From the NCBI GenBank assembly GCA_039545295.1, contig BCIK01000007.1:317835-381834 (forward strand): a stretch of 64,000 nt of DNA, read 5' to 3'. The notes beneath the pieces were generated by a model. It made no database searches, was not told the DNA's origin, and was given only the letters and a program-made list of their open reading frames with translations. Position 1 is the first letter of the stretch. Each line of letters opens with the position of its first letter. The position numbers and the translations under genes were made by a program. This stretch comes from Udeniomyces pyricola (taxonomy: Eukaryota; Basidiomycota; Tremellomycetes; Cystofilobasidiales; Mrakiaceae). This document shows positions 38,801 to 51,470 of this stretch, piece after piece.

Positions 38801-41800
38801 ACTGAAACGAGGAGGGAGGTGAGGGAGTCCATCATGCTTGAGTTCTTGAGGAGAGCTGGGCGATCGAGCAAGCCAAGCAGAACAACAAGCGGGTATTTGG
38901 TCTGGGGGATCTGGCGCTCCTTGCCTTTGCCCTTCTTGGTTGCGGCGCGCTTGAGACCGACGAGGACGTCGTGCTCATTCAGGAAGAAGAACGAGGCGCG
39001 GTCGATGGACTGGACAATCTGCGAGAGCGCGTCGAAGCATCGTTGAGCGATGAAGGTCGGAATGCTCTCGGCCGAAAGGTGGGAGAACAACGCGGCAGGT
39101 CCGGGAGAATCTGGGTACCCAGGCTTCTTCTTGGGCGTCGCTTTCGGAGTGCCAACCTTGCCACCTCGGAGGGTCATTTGGGCGAAGCTTTTGTCAACGG
39201 CGGAGAGATCACCGGTACCATCCTGAACGACCGTCAGGAGAAGGTTGAGGAGTTCGGCTCGAGTCTTAGAATTCTCGCACAGGTTGACGAGCACGCGTGG
39301 CACGATAGACTTGCGGGAAACCTCGGGGAAGAAGAGCAGTCGGACAAGCGACGCGATACCGGCTTTGTCAAGGAGTTGGATGGCGTCGCGAGGAGGTGGC
39401 TTCTTGTGGGTTGATCCGGCATCCGCGCCTGCAGTACCGCCAGAAGTACCGCCAGCGGCTCGGGAACCGGAACCAAGATGACCCAAAGAGATGGGACGGG
39501 GCAGTCGTCGAGGGAGCCCTGCCATTCGGTGAGTACCAGCATCGCCCTCGTCCTCGCCTCCCTCGTCTTCGTCCTCATCACCGCCATCGTCGCCGAAAGG
39601 GCCCAAGTCGGCGAGCATCTCACCCGGAAGAGACTGAAGGAACCCGTCATCTTGCTCCATCAGCACGACGTTGCGCAGCTGGGGATCAAGACTCGCGAGG
39701 AAGCTAGCCGGATCGATGTCGGCCGGCCGAGGAGCAGGGGCGCCGGCTGCCTGGGCAGCCGCGCGTTGGAGTTGCTCGCGGTTTCGACGGGAAGCTTCGA
39801 CTGCCTCTTGTTGAAGCACCTCGGCTCGGATATCGGGTGGAAGGGCGTCAAGGAAGTCGGTGTTGATCTCGGTCGGGACGGCCGCAGCAGGTCGGGTGGC
39901 GGGTCGTCGCTCGCGGAAATGCTGATTGAGGACTTCTTCTCGCATATCGTCCGGGAGAGCCTCGAGGAAGGTGATGTCAATTCCAGTGTCGGTGATGTCG
40001 ACCTCCTCGCCATGAATGGTAATGGTGACCCGTTGCTCGGCCGCAGCAGAGGAGGATGCAGCCTCAGCCTGGACTTCCGCTTGACCAGATCCAGACGCGA
40101 TAGGCTCGTCATCGGGAGCGGTGTGGGTAGGGACCGAGGATGATGCAGGGGCTGACAGAAAGTATATCAAATGCAGTAAACCAATGAGCGGAGTGTGACT
40201 CGAGAATATGTCAGACTCTGGGAGGACGCCCCTGCCCAGACGAAGGTGATCGGACAGCTTACCATTGTTGATTGTATCAGATGAGAGTTCGGCGGCAATC
40301 GCAGATGGCTCAGCGGCAGCAGCGTCTGTCCAGGCAACATGTATCAAAACCAACGAGATGTGAGCAAAGTTGTGACAGCAAAGGAACCTTGTCTGATTTG
40401 GTAAAAGTATATGGGACGAACCTTTGGTCGTAGGGGCCGTCATCTCAACGTCTTCTTCAGCCACAGCAGCCGCATCGGGAACCTCGGAGGCAGCATCGAC
40501 CGCAGCGGTGGGCGCAGCAATCTCCTCGGCATTTCCAGAAGCAGAGGTGGCGGCCAGAGCGACCTGTTCCTTCTCTTTAGCCTCGAGAGCGGCAGCCGTG
40601 TCAGACGCCTTCTTGCTGGCCTCCTCTTCTGACTTCTCGATGGCGTCAAGTGCCTTTTGGTGAGCCTCTCGGGCGGCGGGAAGGAGTCGGTTGATAAGGT
40701 GGTTAATGAGTCGCGTCAGCCGGAGGGCGGACGACCGACCTTGGGTGATGCGTTCTTCCTCATGCCATCGTTGAGGGGTCGGAAGGGGGGTAAAGTCGGT
40801 ACCGAGGGAGAAGGGGTCTGCCGGTCGGTGCGACGAAGTGACTTCCGGAGCAGGTCGTCGAGCGGCTGTCGTACCGGCGATGTTGGCGAGTCGGCCGTGT
40901 CCGTTGATGGTACCGTCACGATTAATGGTGATACCGCCAAGGCTACCGTCGGGTCCACCATTGGGTCCAGCTAGTCCGATCTGGATCGTGTCGTTTTGAT
41001 CGCGGCCCTGAGCGACGAGCTGTTCGAGCAATCGCACAGCGGCTCCTCCACCGTTACCGACAAGGTTCTCGATCGTTTGAATAATCTCGGCCAAGCCTTG
41101 AGGAGCACCAGCAGGTAGGCCGGCACTAGCCGGTCCTCGAATACCGCCATCTGCAGCACCCAAGTATTGGGCTTCCGATGCGGGTGAGATGGAAAGTTAA
41201 CATCAGCTCTCAGTGGGGATTCGCCACGGAAAGACAGCCACGAAAAAGTCTTGTGTGCTCACCTCGTTGACGGCCTCCGGCGGGAGCGTATGGATCGGCA
41301 GGGGCCGCGGCAACTTGACCTCCAGCCCAGCCCCAATTAGTAAGTCGGTTGTCGTTTGAGCCAGCAGGCATGTCGTATCCACCCTCGAGCTGCTCGACGA
41401 GCTCCTGTTCAAACCTTGAACGATCAGCGCAAGAATTGAATACCGTCAGTCTCTATACGTGCTACTAGATTCTGGAGTCATCTTGCTTGATACACTTACT
41501 CCTCCTCATCCTCATCGTCCATCTCGTCCCCTTCGTCGTCGTCATCGTCCATGATAGGTAGACCCTCCTCCATGTCGTCCAGCTCGTCGGGATCGATGCC
41601 GTCGTCATCCTCGTTCGGATGAACTTCCTCTCCGTCAGGCTAAGCAAGAAATCAAGTCCAACAAGAAGTGCGTGATCAGTACTGGTAGCTCGAAGACGCT
41701 TAATTCGAGGAAAGGAATAGAAGTCAAGATAAGAAATCAGATAGACCGTCAACTTACGTCAAACATCATCTCGTCGTCTTCCGATCCGTCCCCTTCGTCC

Positions 41801-44800
41801 TCGTCCTCATCCTCCCAATCGTCTTCATCCGCGATGAGTTGATCCTCGAGCGCGGCATCGTCGTCGTCCGACTCGCTCTCTTCGGTACCAGAGTCGGTGG
41901 GGCCCTCGCTCATATCGTCAACATCGTCGTAACCATCCATGTCTTCATCCTCATCGCCCTCCGAGTCATCATCGTATCCTTCCTCCATCTCGCCACCGTA
42001 CCTATTGACAGAGAGAACAGGAAACAGGGAAACAAGCTACATCAGCGGACACTCTCCAGTTACAATCAGTCGGACCAGTGAGAGCCGCGTCAAAGAGGCA
42101 ACTCACATGCCGAGGGCAGAGTTTCGGTACAAATCGGGCGTGTCTTCCTCTTGACCTTCGTGCGAGTGATCGCTGCCGCTGTCGTCGTCTTCATCCATCG
42201 AGGAGACTGAGGACTCGTCGTCCATAGGATCGTGGACCTGGGAAGTGTCCTTCTTCTTGTCGGAGGCGCGTCCCATCTTGATGGAGACCTTGGTCCTGAA
42301 AGAGGAGAAAGACCGGCACCACACATGTCAGTAAATCATCTTTTCTTCACCATACTTCACGCATGAGAAGAGAAGTAGTGACCGCAAAGAGACGAGGGAA
42401 ATTAGAGAGTGGGAGAAGAGAGAAAGGACCAGAACCAATACCAACAGATGCTCGAGGGGCTTGAGAATATCCGTGACAACCAACTTGACATCAGGGTAGT
42501 TGAGATCAATGTCCGCCAGGGCGTTCGTCAGGACGACGGCAAAGTTCTTCTCCAGCATGACTTTGGCGACGTGAAGCGAACCATCATCATGGCCTTTGGT
42601 CTGGACGCTCGGACGAGCCGTCAGCAAGCGGTAGCAGAGTTCCGAGAGCGAATGAAGGCGTCCATAGCGGATGTCGATGTGATCAGTCGAGGTCGAGACA
42701 TCCTTGATGGCTTTGGAAATCGCATCGAGTACGACTTTGCGAACGGTGACGAGATCCGGGTTGATGTCCTTGATGTCTGAGCTCGTGCTGACATCGGAGC
42801 AAAGGGCGACAATGACAGTCATAGCGCAGTTGGCGAGGTTCAGGAGCTTCTTCGACTCGGGTCGCGACGATGCTGCTTGCTCGGCGAGACTCGTGCAGCA
42901 AACCAGATCTTGGATGAGGAAGCTAAGAGTCGCTGTTCGAGGCTTGGACGAGTTGAAGAGGGCGTCTTTCCCACCGCGTCGTCGACCCATCGTCAGGAAC
43001 CTGTGATATGAGAAAACAGGGTCGAGAGCGAAAGAAGACAAAATCACTGATCAGTCAAACGATACGTGCGATCTTCAGGACGATACTATAGTCTAACGTG
43101 ACAACTACTCACGCAGTCTTGCAGCTAATATACGATCCCAGAAGCTCCGTCAAGTTCTGCATGAGGAGCGACGAGTAGACAAAGTCGCCGAGTCCAGGGG
43201 GAACGATAGCGGCCGACGTCGAGGCAGCATCGGCAGCGCCGGTGGACGTCTCGGATGATAGGGCAGGAGCAGACGTGGACGCAGCGCCAGGGGTTGATTG
43301 GGGAGGCGTAGGACCAGAGACAGGGAGCACTTGATCGTTTGTAGTTTTTGGCGAAGTGGTATCCTTGACCTCGGGGGCCTCGGCCTCGCTCGAGATGGCG
43401 ACGACAGCCTGCTTACCAGCGATGGTGAGCTCGTTCAAAAGCTGATGAACCATCGACTCGAGAACTTCGGATCCCATCGAAGCTGAAGGTTCCGAGAGCG
43501 TCGGCTCGTCGACCTGCATCTCTCCTCCTGCATCGACAACAACCTGGGAGGACTCGGCGGCGGGCTTATCCTCAGTCTTGGCGTCCGTTTCGGCTGAAGG
43601 CCTGAGCTTGATATGATGATTGCCGGTGAGCGGGGTGGGTTGAACAAGGACGCATTCGCTGGCGACAGCTTCGAGGAACAGGGCCGGGTTTCGGAGAGCA
43701 ATCTGCTTGTTGTTCTTGACAAAGTGGGTCACGTCGACGACCTTGGTGCGGGACGGGCTGGTAAACCATTGTCGAATCTCGCGTTGCATGAGCGTGACGA
43801 GCGCCTGAGGCTCTTCGACGATGTGGCGAAGGATGGGCGAGATGAAGTGCTGGCATCCAGAAGTCGATCGCTTTTCGGACGCCTTGAAGACCTTCATGGC
43901 AGAGGCAACACCCCCGCATTTGGCAAACTTGACGGCAAGCGCGTGATCTCGAGTGAGGAGGACGAGGACCTGAAGCGCAGCCGAGATCTCTTCACGCGAA
44001 AGTCCATCTTCTTCGACAATCTCAACGCATCGGTCAAAGAGCGTCTGACGGGCCTCAGCAAAGGACGGGCCGGTGAAGAGATTAGGGGACGCTGAGGAAG
44101 GTGATGTGTTGTTCTCATCGAGAGGAACTTCGATGATGTCTTCGCTCATGATGAAAAGACCCTCGGCGACGAGCAGCTGGTAGGGCAACCACTTGGGACG
44201 GTTCGATTTGTCCTCCTTGACGGTGGGTGACGGCAGCAAGCTCACGATGAGACTCATCGTCTGCTCGACGAGTTGCGCGTCATCCTTGAACGCGGATGGG
44301 TCTTCATGTACGACAGTGGCAAGGAGGCGAAGTCGGACAACCATTTGGCCAGTCGACTCGCCAAACGCCTGGGCCTTGAGAGGGACTGTCTGATCGACGA
44401 GAAGCCGGACGGCGTCTTTGGATCGGATGAAGGCAGGTTTGATGTCCGCGACGAGATCCTCGTACTTGTCGGCAAGACCAAGGGCCCGTTTGGCTAGCTC
44501 GGGTCGAAGCGCCTCCCGTTCGGTGCTGAGCTGAGGTCGACGATCCTCCTCCCATCTCGACACAGCCGATTCCTTCTCCTTTCCCTTATCCTTGCTCTGA
44601 GACGCTGCGCTTGGACTTGCTTCTTCTTGAGACTCCTGCTCCTGCGCTCGATTCTCCTCATTGCCAGGCGCAGCCATCTCTGCGTCGCCTGAGGCAGCAG
44701 TCGACGTCTCGGAGGCGGCAGCTTCGGCAGCGGGCGGGGCGGGAGCGTCAAACACACCCGGATGACTTAGCAAAAACTCAGTGGCGAGGGAGGTGTTGTT

Positions 44801-47800
44801 GTGGCATCGAACTAGGGCTTGATGGGCTGCCGAGGCGGTGAAGCCCATATCGACGAGCTGTTGGATCCGTTCGGCAGGAGGGGGCGGTCGAGCTTGGATG
44901 GCAGGCATGTTGGCAAGGGAGATGCCGGCACTCGGGACAGGTTCGAGCCTTTCTTCTGAGTCGGCGTCCATGATGCGAAGCAGAGCTTGAATGACGGACC
45001 GAATGACTGAGATCGGCGCCGACTCGAGCCAGGTCGAGGTCCAAACTTCTCGAATGAAAGGGAACACCGTCGCTCGGAGCTTGACGAGGAAGCGATGGGG
45101 TTCGAAGTCCTCGTCCGCGATCGCCTTGCGGTCCTTGGTCGTAATGGAGCCAGTCTGGACGGACTCAAACAGCACCTTGGACGATACGAGCAATTGAAGG
45201 AGGCTGAGGGTGACCTTGAGGCCGGAAAAGATGGGGACGTGATCGATATGCAGGACTTGATCGGACGAGTCGAGCTCGTTGAAAGCTTTGGCGAACCTCG
45301 CGGTCATATCGACGAGTGCCTGAACACCGCCTCGTCGCTCGAAGGTCGAGAGGAACATGGTCTGCAAAGTACCAGTAGACGTTGGCCGACCTGCGAGGAT
45401 GGAGAAGACGGGAGAGAGCAGGGCAGAGGTAATCAGGCGTGGTCAGCGACCGAATGACAAGAAATTTAAAGTCGCGCGAAGGGACAAACTTACTGTCGAA
45501 AAGCAAAGCCGTCGTGTATCCAACCATCACAGTGCCGTAAAGGTGAAGCGAGAGTTGGCTAACTCCTTCGATGGCTAAAAGACATTCAAGTGAACAAAGA
45601 CAAAAAAAAGTTATTGGCATGTGAGTGAAGGTACACACATACAAACATTCAGACGGGGACGCCAAAATGTTTGAAGATATGGCCACTCACATTCCTTGCC
45701 CCAAAGCAAGTGCTCGTGAACAACGCCAGCAAGGGTATCGGCAGTCTTGTGAGCTTGGGTTCGATGGGCGGCGTCGCTTCCGCGTTTGAAGACAAAGAAC
45801 TTGAGGATGGCTATAAATTAAACACAGATGATTGTCAGTTAGCAACTTTCTGGACTCCTGCAGAATGAAACTTGTCCAACGATGAACCGTATAGGTACCT
45901 TGAGAGAACGGAGTCAACGATGCTGGAAGCTGGCTGACGAGGTACTTGAAAGCCTTGCCGTTCCTGGTTTGGATCGAATCGCCGAGCGAAGGAGCATCGG
46001 CGCTCTTGCTCGGGTCTGTGCTAGGCAAACCAGTGTTGATGTCCTCGAGAATGTCATCAGGCACGCCAGCCACCGTCTGAAGCTGACCTCGGGCGACCGA
46101 GGGCCCTCCGCCATGTGAACCACCGTCGATGGAGACGACGGCCTGGGGCAAGGCAGACTTGATCAGGATATTCTCCCAGACGCACGCTCGGTGAAGTCGG
46201 CCGAGGTCCTCGAGAACGGCCGTTTCTTCCGGACTGTTGAGGATGGCGAGAAAGCCAGTGGCGACTTTAAAGTGAGCGAAGCCAATTCCGCGGTACATGT
46301 CGGCGAGGAGGGCAACTCGACCATGGAGAGCAACGAGTCGACGGAACAGCAACGTTGCAGCATCGAGTTCCGGTCCGGCTACAACAAGGACAGAGAAATG
46401 TGGGATCGGACACAAACACATAGTCAGGAACAAGTCACGTGTACACACAATACGACGTGGTGCGAAAGATAAGAAGAAAAGAAGACGAACGAGGCAGGCT
46501 TGTCATGCCCGAAAGCTTGGACGTAGGTCCCATCGTACTCCAAAAGTCTCTTGTCTCGTCGAGAGAGGTTCGGACAGGCTTGAGCAGTGCAGTAAGAACC
46601 CCGTTGGGCTCGACGTCGCTGACGGCTTGGAAAAGAGCGCAGAGTGAGTCCGCCGTCTCGGAACCGCTGAAGTCGTATGGGATGCAGGGCAGGGCGTATA
46701 AATCCAGCAAAAGGACTAGTCCATCGGCTTTGATAAATTCCTTGGCGTGACCTTGGTTATGGAAGAGTCCCTCGAGAAACTGAACGAATGACGAGGATAG
46801 ATGAAACATCTCGGCGAGTCCTGATTAGTAGTCCATCTGAGCAACGGTATCCACGGCAGGACCAGCAGGTGATTCACAAGCCTGACAAGCGGAATGAAGA
46901 ACTTACCCTTGCAGTCCGACCAATGTGAAGAACAACGGGATTGTCAACGTATCCATCTGGCTGCTCGCTGTCTTGAGTTCGTGCGACTGGTTGTCCGGTC
47001 GCCGAAGACGAGGCGTGGGACGGAGCGGGACGAGCATCACCTGAAGTCGAGGTAGACGAGGAAGACACGTCCATGGCGGCAGAAGAGGACTCGGCAACGG
47101 TAGCGGAGGTGGTCATCGGCTCAGTAGCAGTGGAGGAGACGTTCTCCGCGGTGGCAGAGGCAGAAGCAGAAGCATCGGTCGCAGGAAGAATGTGGTACAC
47201 TGTCTCATCGTCACTCCTCTCCTCGGATCCCATCTGCTTGAGCCGATGTAAGACAGCAATGACAGCGTTGAGCAGTGGCTTCCTCAGCGACGGATGATGC
47301 CGGACAAGCTCGTCAATGTATGCTCCCAGTTGAGTCGCGTTCTCCTTCTCTTGCAGCGCCTTGTCATGCCGTTCCGAGGTGAGGACATCGACAATCTTGG
47401 GGATGACGCTAGGGCGGGCCGCGAGCTGATCGAGTCCGACTTGGTTAAGGCAGAGTGCACCCATCGCATTGGGAATAGCAAAGTAGATGTCGCCGTGGGG
47501 CTCGATATCCTCTTCGATGGCATCGTAGAACGCCTCGGGCAGCTTCTGCTCTTGAAGGACTGTTAGCGAGGTTGGCTCGTTGTGAACAAAGGTAGCCATG
47601 ATGTTGATGGCTGACATGATACAGGAAAAGAGTACGGAAGGATATAAGGTCAATCGAAGGCTAGAGCTCTTTCCCACCCTATCCATGTGGTTAACAGAGA
47701 CACAGACACATACCAATCGCAAAGATAGCTGGTCCAAAGATTTTTCGATTCTCGATGATCATCTTGACCGTCTTGGGTAGCGAGGAATCGATGAGGTTCC

Positions 47801-50516
47801 GAAGACCATCACCCGTACCAGACGTAGACATCATGCGGCTGATAGATCGCAAAAGTGCCTTGAGGGCAGAAAAGCGCGGGAACGGCAGTCGACCTAGATA
47901 GGAACAAAGGGCTAGAAGGCCGCTCAGTATGATGCCTGCGAGACAGAAGAGGTCTGCTCACACAATCATCATAACTTGACGAGTGAGAAAAAATCACTGA
48001 CCGTACGAGTTGTCATCGTCACTGACGCTCGAATCCGTGGCCATGTTCAACGATTCATCCTGGACACTCTGCTCGACAGCCGACTGGGTAGTTTTACGAT
48101 GAATCGGGAGGATGATTAGCCCATCAGGAAGTCAACACGGCAATGGAGAACCTTTCTCCGCCAAGGTAAACGAACCTTGATCCTGTCGGTGAGTGCTGCA
48201 AGACCGCCGGCGTTGCAGAAGATGGTAAAGCCATTGGGATTGGAGTAGACGATGTGGTCTAACAGGCTAATGGTCTTGACGATGATCTGTGAGAGACGAT
48301 CATGCCCTTGATGGTCAGAACAGTCTCCTCAAGCATGACACAACAGGACTCGTGGGGTACAAGACGTACCGGCAAGCGAGAAGGCAGCTCATTCTGCATG
48401 ATCTGGACGAGCATGGGTACAATTCCGGCTCCAATGAGCATGTTGCTGTATGCGGCCGTAGTAATGAGATATTGCAAAAATGTGATGAGAGCCTCGACAA
48501 ATTCAAATGGTGGCTCGGCTGAAGGAGAGGTAGGGTAAAGGGGCAATCATGCCATCATCAGCGATGACGCCAAATAGATCGAGCGAAACCAAAAGGCATC
48601 AATGCAAGTGAGCAACAGACACGTACGTTTATCCTCAGCAAGCTTCAGGACCGTTGCTCGGAAGAGACTCATGATAACTCCATGGTTGGCACTCGCATTG
48701 ATGGAGCTGATGACTTCCGCAATGCGATGGCGGTACCGAGCAATGGCGTCAAGGGCGGCGATCGCGGCCGTCTGAATATCGTAGGGGATGCCCGCCTCGG
48801 GATGTATGAGCTCAGCCACGTGCGGGACAAGATCAGGCTCGTAAAGGAAGAGGTCTGTCGTCGCGACGTGCTCGGGAGCGAGATGAGCTACGAGGTGAAG
48901 AACGTAGCACGTCCGAAAGAAGACAGGTCAATTGGCTGGACTTTACTCCTCGTCGCGTGCCCACTACTCTCTATGACGCGTAACAGTGAGGTACTCACCA
49001 TAGGTGGCGATGGCCAAGCACCTGATGAGCAGCAGCTTTTTTCTGACGTCCTTGTTGGTCATGCCCATGGCAAGTCGGATCCGGTTGAGGAGCTCAAAGC
49101 GCTCGTCCTGAGGGATCGCGTACGTCTCGACCGCTTCGGCGAAAACGCTCATGGGTGTCTCAGTCGAAGGCAATTTGCCAAGGTTGCCGAGATTTAAAGT
49201 CGTCAGACCGTCGTGAGTGGAAGCAGTGTAGCCCTCCTTGGTCGAAGGCGAGGATGCAGGCGCAGCAGGAGTCTTGAAGCCCTCCTTCAGCTCGGTCACC
49301 GCTTTCGGTTTCGGCTTGGCGGGGGTGGCGAAAACAGCGGTGTTGGATGCAGGAGTAGAAGGTGTCGCGGCTTGGGCAAGTTGGGGAAATGTGGGAGGGG
49401 GAACAATGGAAGAGTGCGTCGCTGATGACGAAGACGACGCGACAGCCGGGACCGACACGGTTGCAGCTGGCGTGGGCGTTGATTGAACATCCTTGTCTCC
49501 ATCGAGTCCTCCTATTTCCTCCTTGTTGGTAGCCCTGTCTCCCTGACCAGGCCTTCGGTAGAATTGAAACTGAACCTCGCCTAGCTCGGGTGGGAACTCA
49601 AGCTCGTCATCTTTGTCGGCGGCAAGCCGGGCCAGGCTAAAGCCAGCTTCGCGTGTCGGACCCCAGCCCTGAGAAAGCGAGTGCAGCCGCTTGACGATAA
49701 GCGAGTTCTGGCTGAGTTCGGAGGTGTGGCCAGGAGAGGAGTATTGCTGAGCGGGTCGGAAGAGGAGTTGGATTGTTTGCTGCAGAACGTCAAGGTCGTG
49801 GGTACAGAGCAGCTCGCCGAGTCGCTGAGGGAAGCAAAGAAATGATGTGGGCCTGAGATTAGCATGACACGTACAGGTCATCTGTACTTGGTGATATGTT
49901 TCAGTTCGGTAGCCAGCCACCAAGACTCACGTCGTACGAAGCGAAGATCTTGCGGTTCGTGCAATGCTCCAGCAGCAACCTCTCGAACCGGAGAATCTCC
50001 ATGACCCTCGCCTTTGTCGACGGGGAGAAGGCGGTGACCTGAAGCGTAGAGATGTGGTATTCCTGAATGACTTTCTCGAGCAGGCCATCAAATTTGTTGA
50101 GAACCTTTGTCCATGCATAGAGGTCGCCTCTTGGCCAAAGCCATTCGGGTACGGTGGCGAGACACGAGGCGAGCTCGTCGTCGGAGCTGGCGAGGATCTG
50201 AGCGATGAGCGTGGCGATTTCGGGTGGCTGGAGATGAAAATTCACGACGAGAACGGTGGAGAGTTTATTTGAACGAGCATACAAAGGCAACAAGCGAGAC
50301 GTGACGGGGGGAATGGCAAGCGTGAGCACGAAGAAGGGGAGATGAGGAGAATCAGAGCAAGACGTCAGTGGAGGAATCGGTCTCCGTCGCGGAGAGCGTC
50401 GGGGCGGCGAACACCCGATTCTTTCACGTCCTTTCCCATCGGCTTCGTCGTCTCGAAGCTGCACGTTCAATACTTACAGGCGGAGCCACACGCTTGGGCA
50501 TCTTGCGGATCTTCAT
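35829..50516 (-). CDS. TOM1: Giant HECT-type E3 ubiquitin ligase (TOM1/HUWE1 family)
   Basis: A 14.7 kb multi-exon gene starting MKIRKMPKRVAPP at 50516. N-terminal armadillo-like DUF908 and DUF913 regions follow (for example LNKFDGLLEKVIQEY, ERLLLEHCTNRKIFASYDRL, QTIQLLFRPAQQYSS). A UBA domain lies near 44760-44890 (IQQLVDMGFTASAAHQALVR). A strongly acidic Asp/Glu region spans about 41500-42320. Ubiquitin-binding repeats lie near 39640-39990 (FLEALPDDMREEVLNQH, FLDALPPDIRAEVLQQE). The C-terminal HECT domain runs from about 37650 (SYFSQQLRRRP, FWNEEGVDAGGVAREWFS). The catalytic cysteine is in HTCFNQLDLGSYNDY (codon 35931-35933), and the chain ends EGGFGFA. The order and size match TOM1/HUWE1 ligases, which ubiquitinate excess histones, unassembled ribosomal proteins and other nuclear substrates. 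Not every exon border was resolved. Confidence 0.93.
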
Positions 50517-51470
50517 AATGTTAGGCGATCGGAAGCGAGAAGAGGAGAAGGGGAAGAAGGCAGAAGAGAAAAGGGTGATGAAGAAGGGGTAGAGTAGACG
50601 AAGGGAGAGGGGCGAAAAGAGCTCGAGCTCGTCGGGCGGCTAGTAAAGGTTGCACTCGATCTAGCGTATTGGTTGTGCTGAAGAGACGGATAGGAAAGTG
50701 ATGAGGGGAGTCGGATGAGTGAAGGTGGAGTGCCGCTGAAAGATGAGGCAGCAGATGAGGTGGAAGGGGTGGGTGGGTGAGGGGTTTGGTATGTGGTACC
50801 TGCTTGGTGAGGCAAGTGTGGATCTCGCGTCTCGACTGGCGAGTCTCCTGCATGTATAATGTAGTTGCTCTCTCAGCTGCCGTATAACAGACATACAGTC
50901 CATAGACCATGTGCTCACCACAACCGCTCATGAATCATTGATCATCTGCACCATCGACTTTCATCACGAGTAGCGATCTCATCGCAGATCAAAATAGAGT
51001 CGTCAACGTGCGTGTATCACATGTTCACGCCAAAGTACCACATTCAATGTTCTTCCAAGGCACACGCATCTCTGGCAGGCCAGACAGATCACACAAGTTC
51101 AGAGGATATAAAACCATAGGATCATCAGAGCACAAGCACGAGAAAAACGACAACGAGGCAGGTGGAACACTGCAAGAACCGCAGAAGCAGAGAAAAAGAT
51201 CGAGAAAGTAGGGAAACCAAGGGGGGCATAAGCCAACAACGGGATAGAGAAGAGAGAAGACAACGACCAGAAGGATGCGAGATGATGACTGAATGAGAAC
51301 GCACGCCAGGAGTGCGTCTCTTTTAAAGCAAAAAAAAAGGGAGAGCGAAGGGATGAATTGCTTGGAAGGTGAGAGGTGATGATATATTAAACAAGTAGAA
51401 AAAGAGATAATCCGTGAACGGGAAGATGATGGGTGAAGAAAGCACATGTCTAAGATGCATGACAGAAATT
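50517..51470. other. Intergenic region between TOM1 and transporter 1
   Basis: 954 bp holding the TOM1 promoter/5' UTR (purine-rich on the plus strand, pyrimidine-rich on the coding strand) and the 3' UTR of transporter 1. Minus-strand ORFs here are pyrimidine artefacts. No gene is seen. Confidence 0.5.
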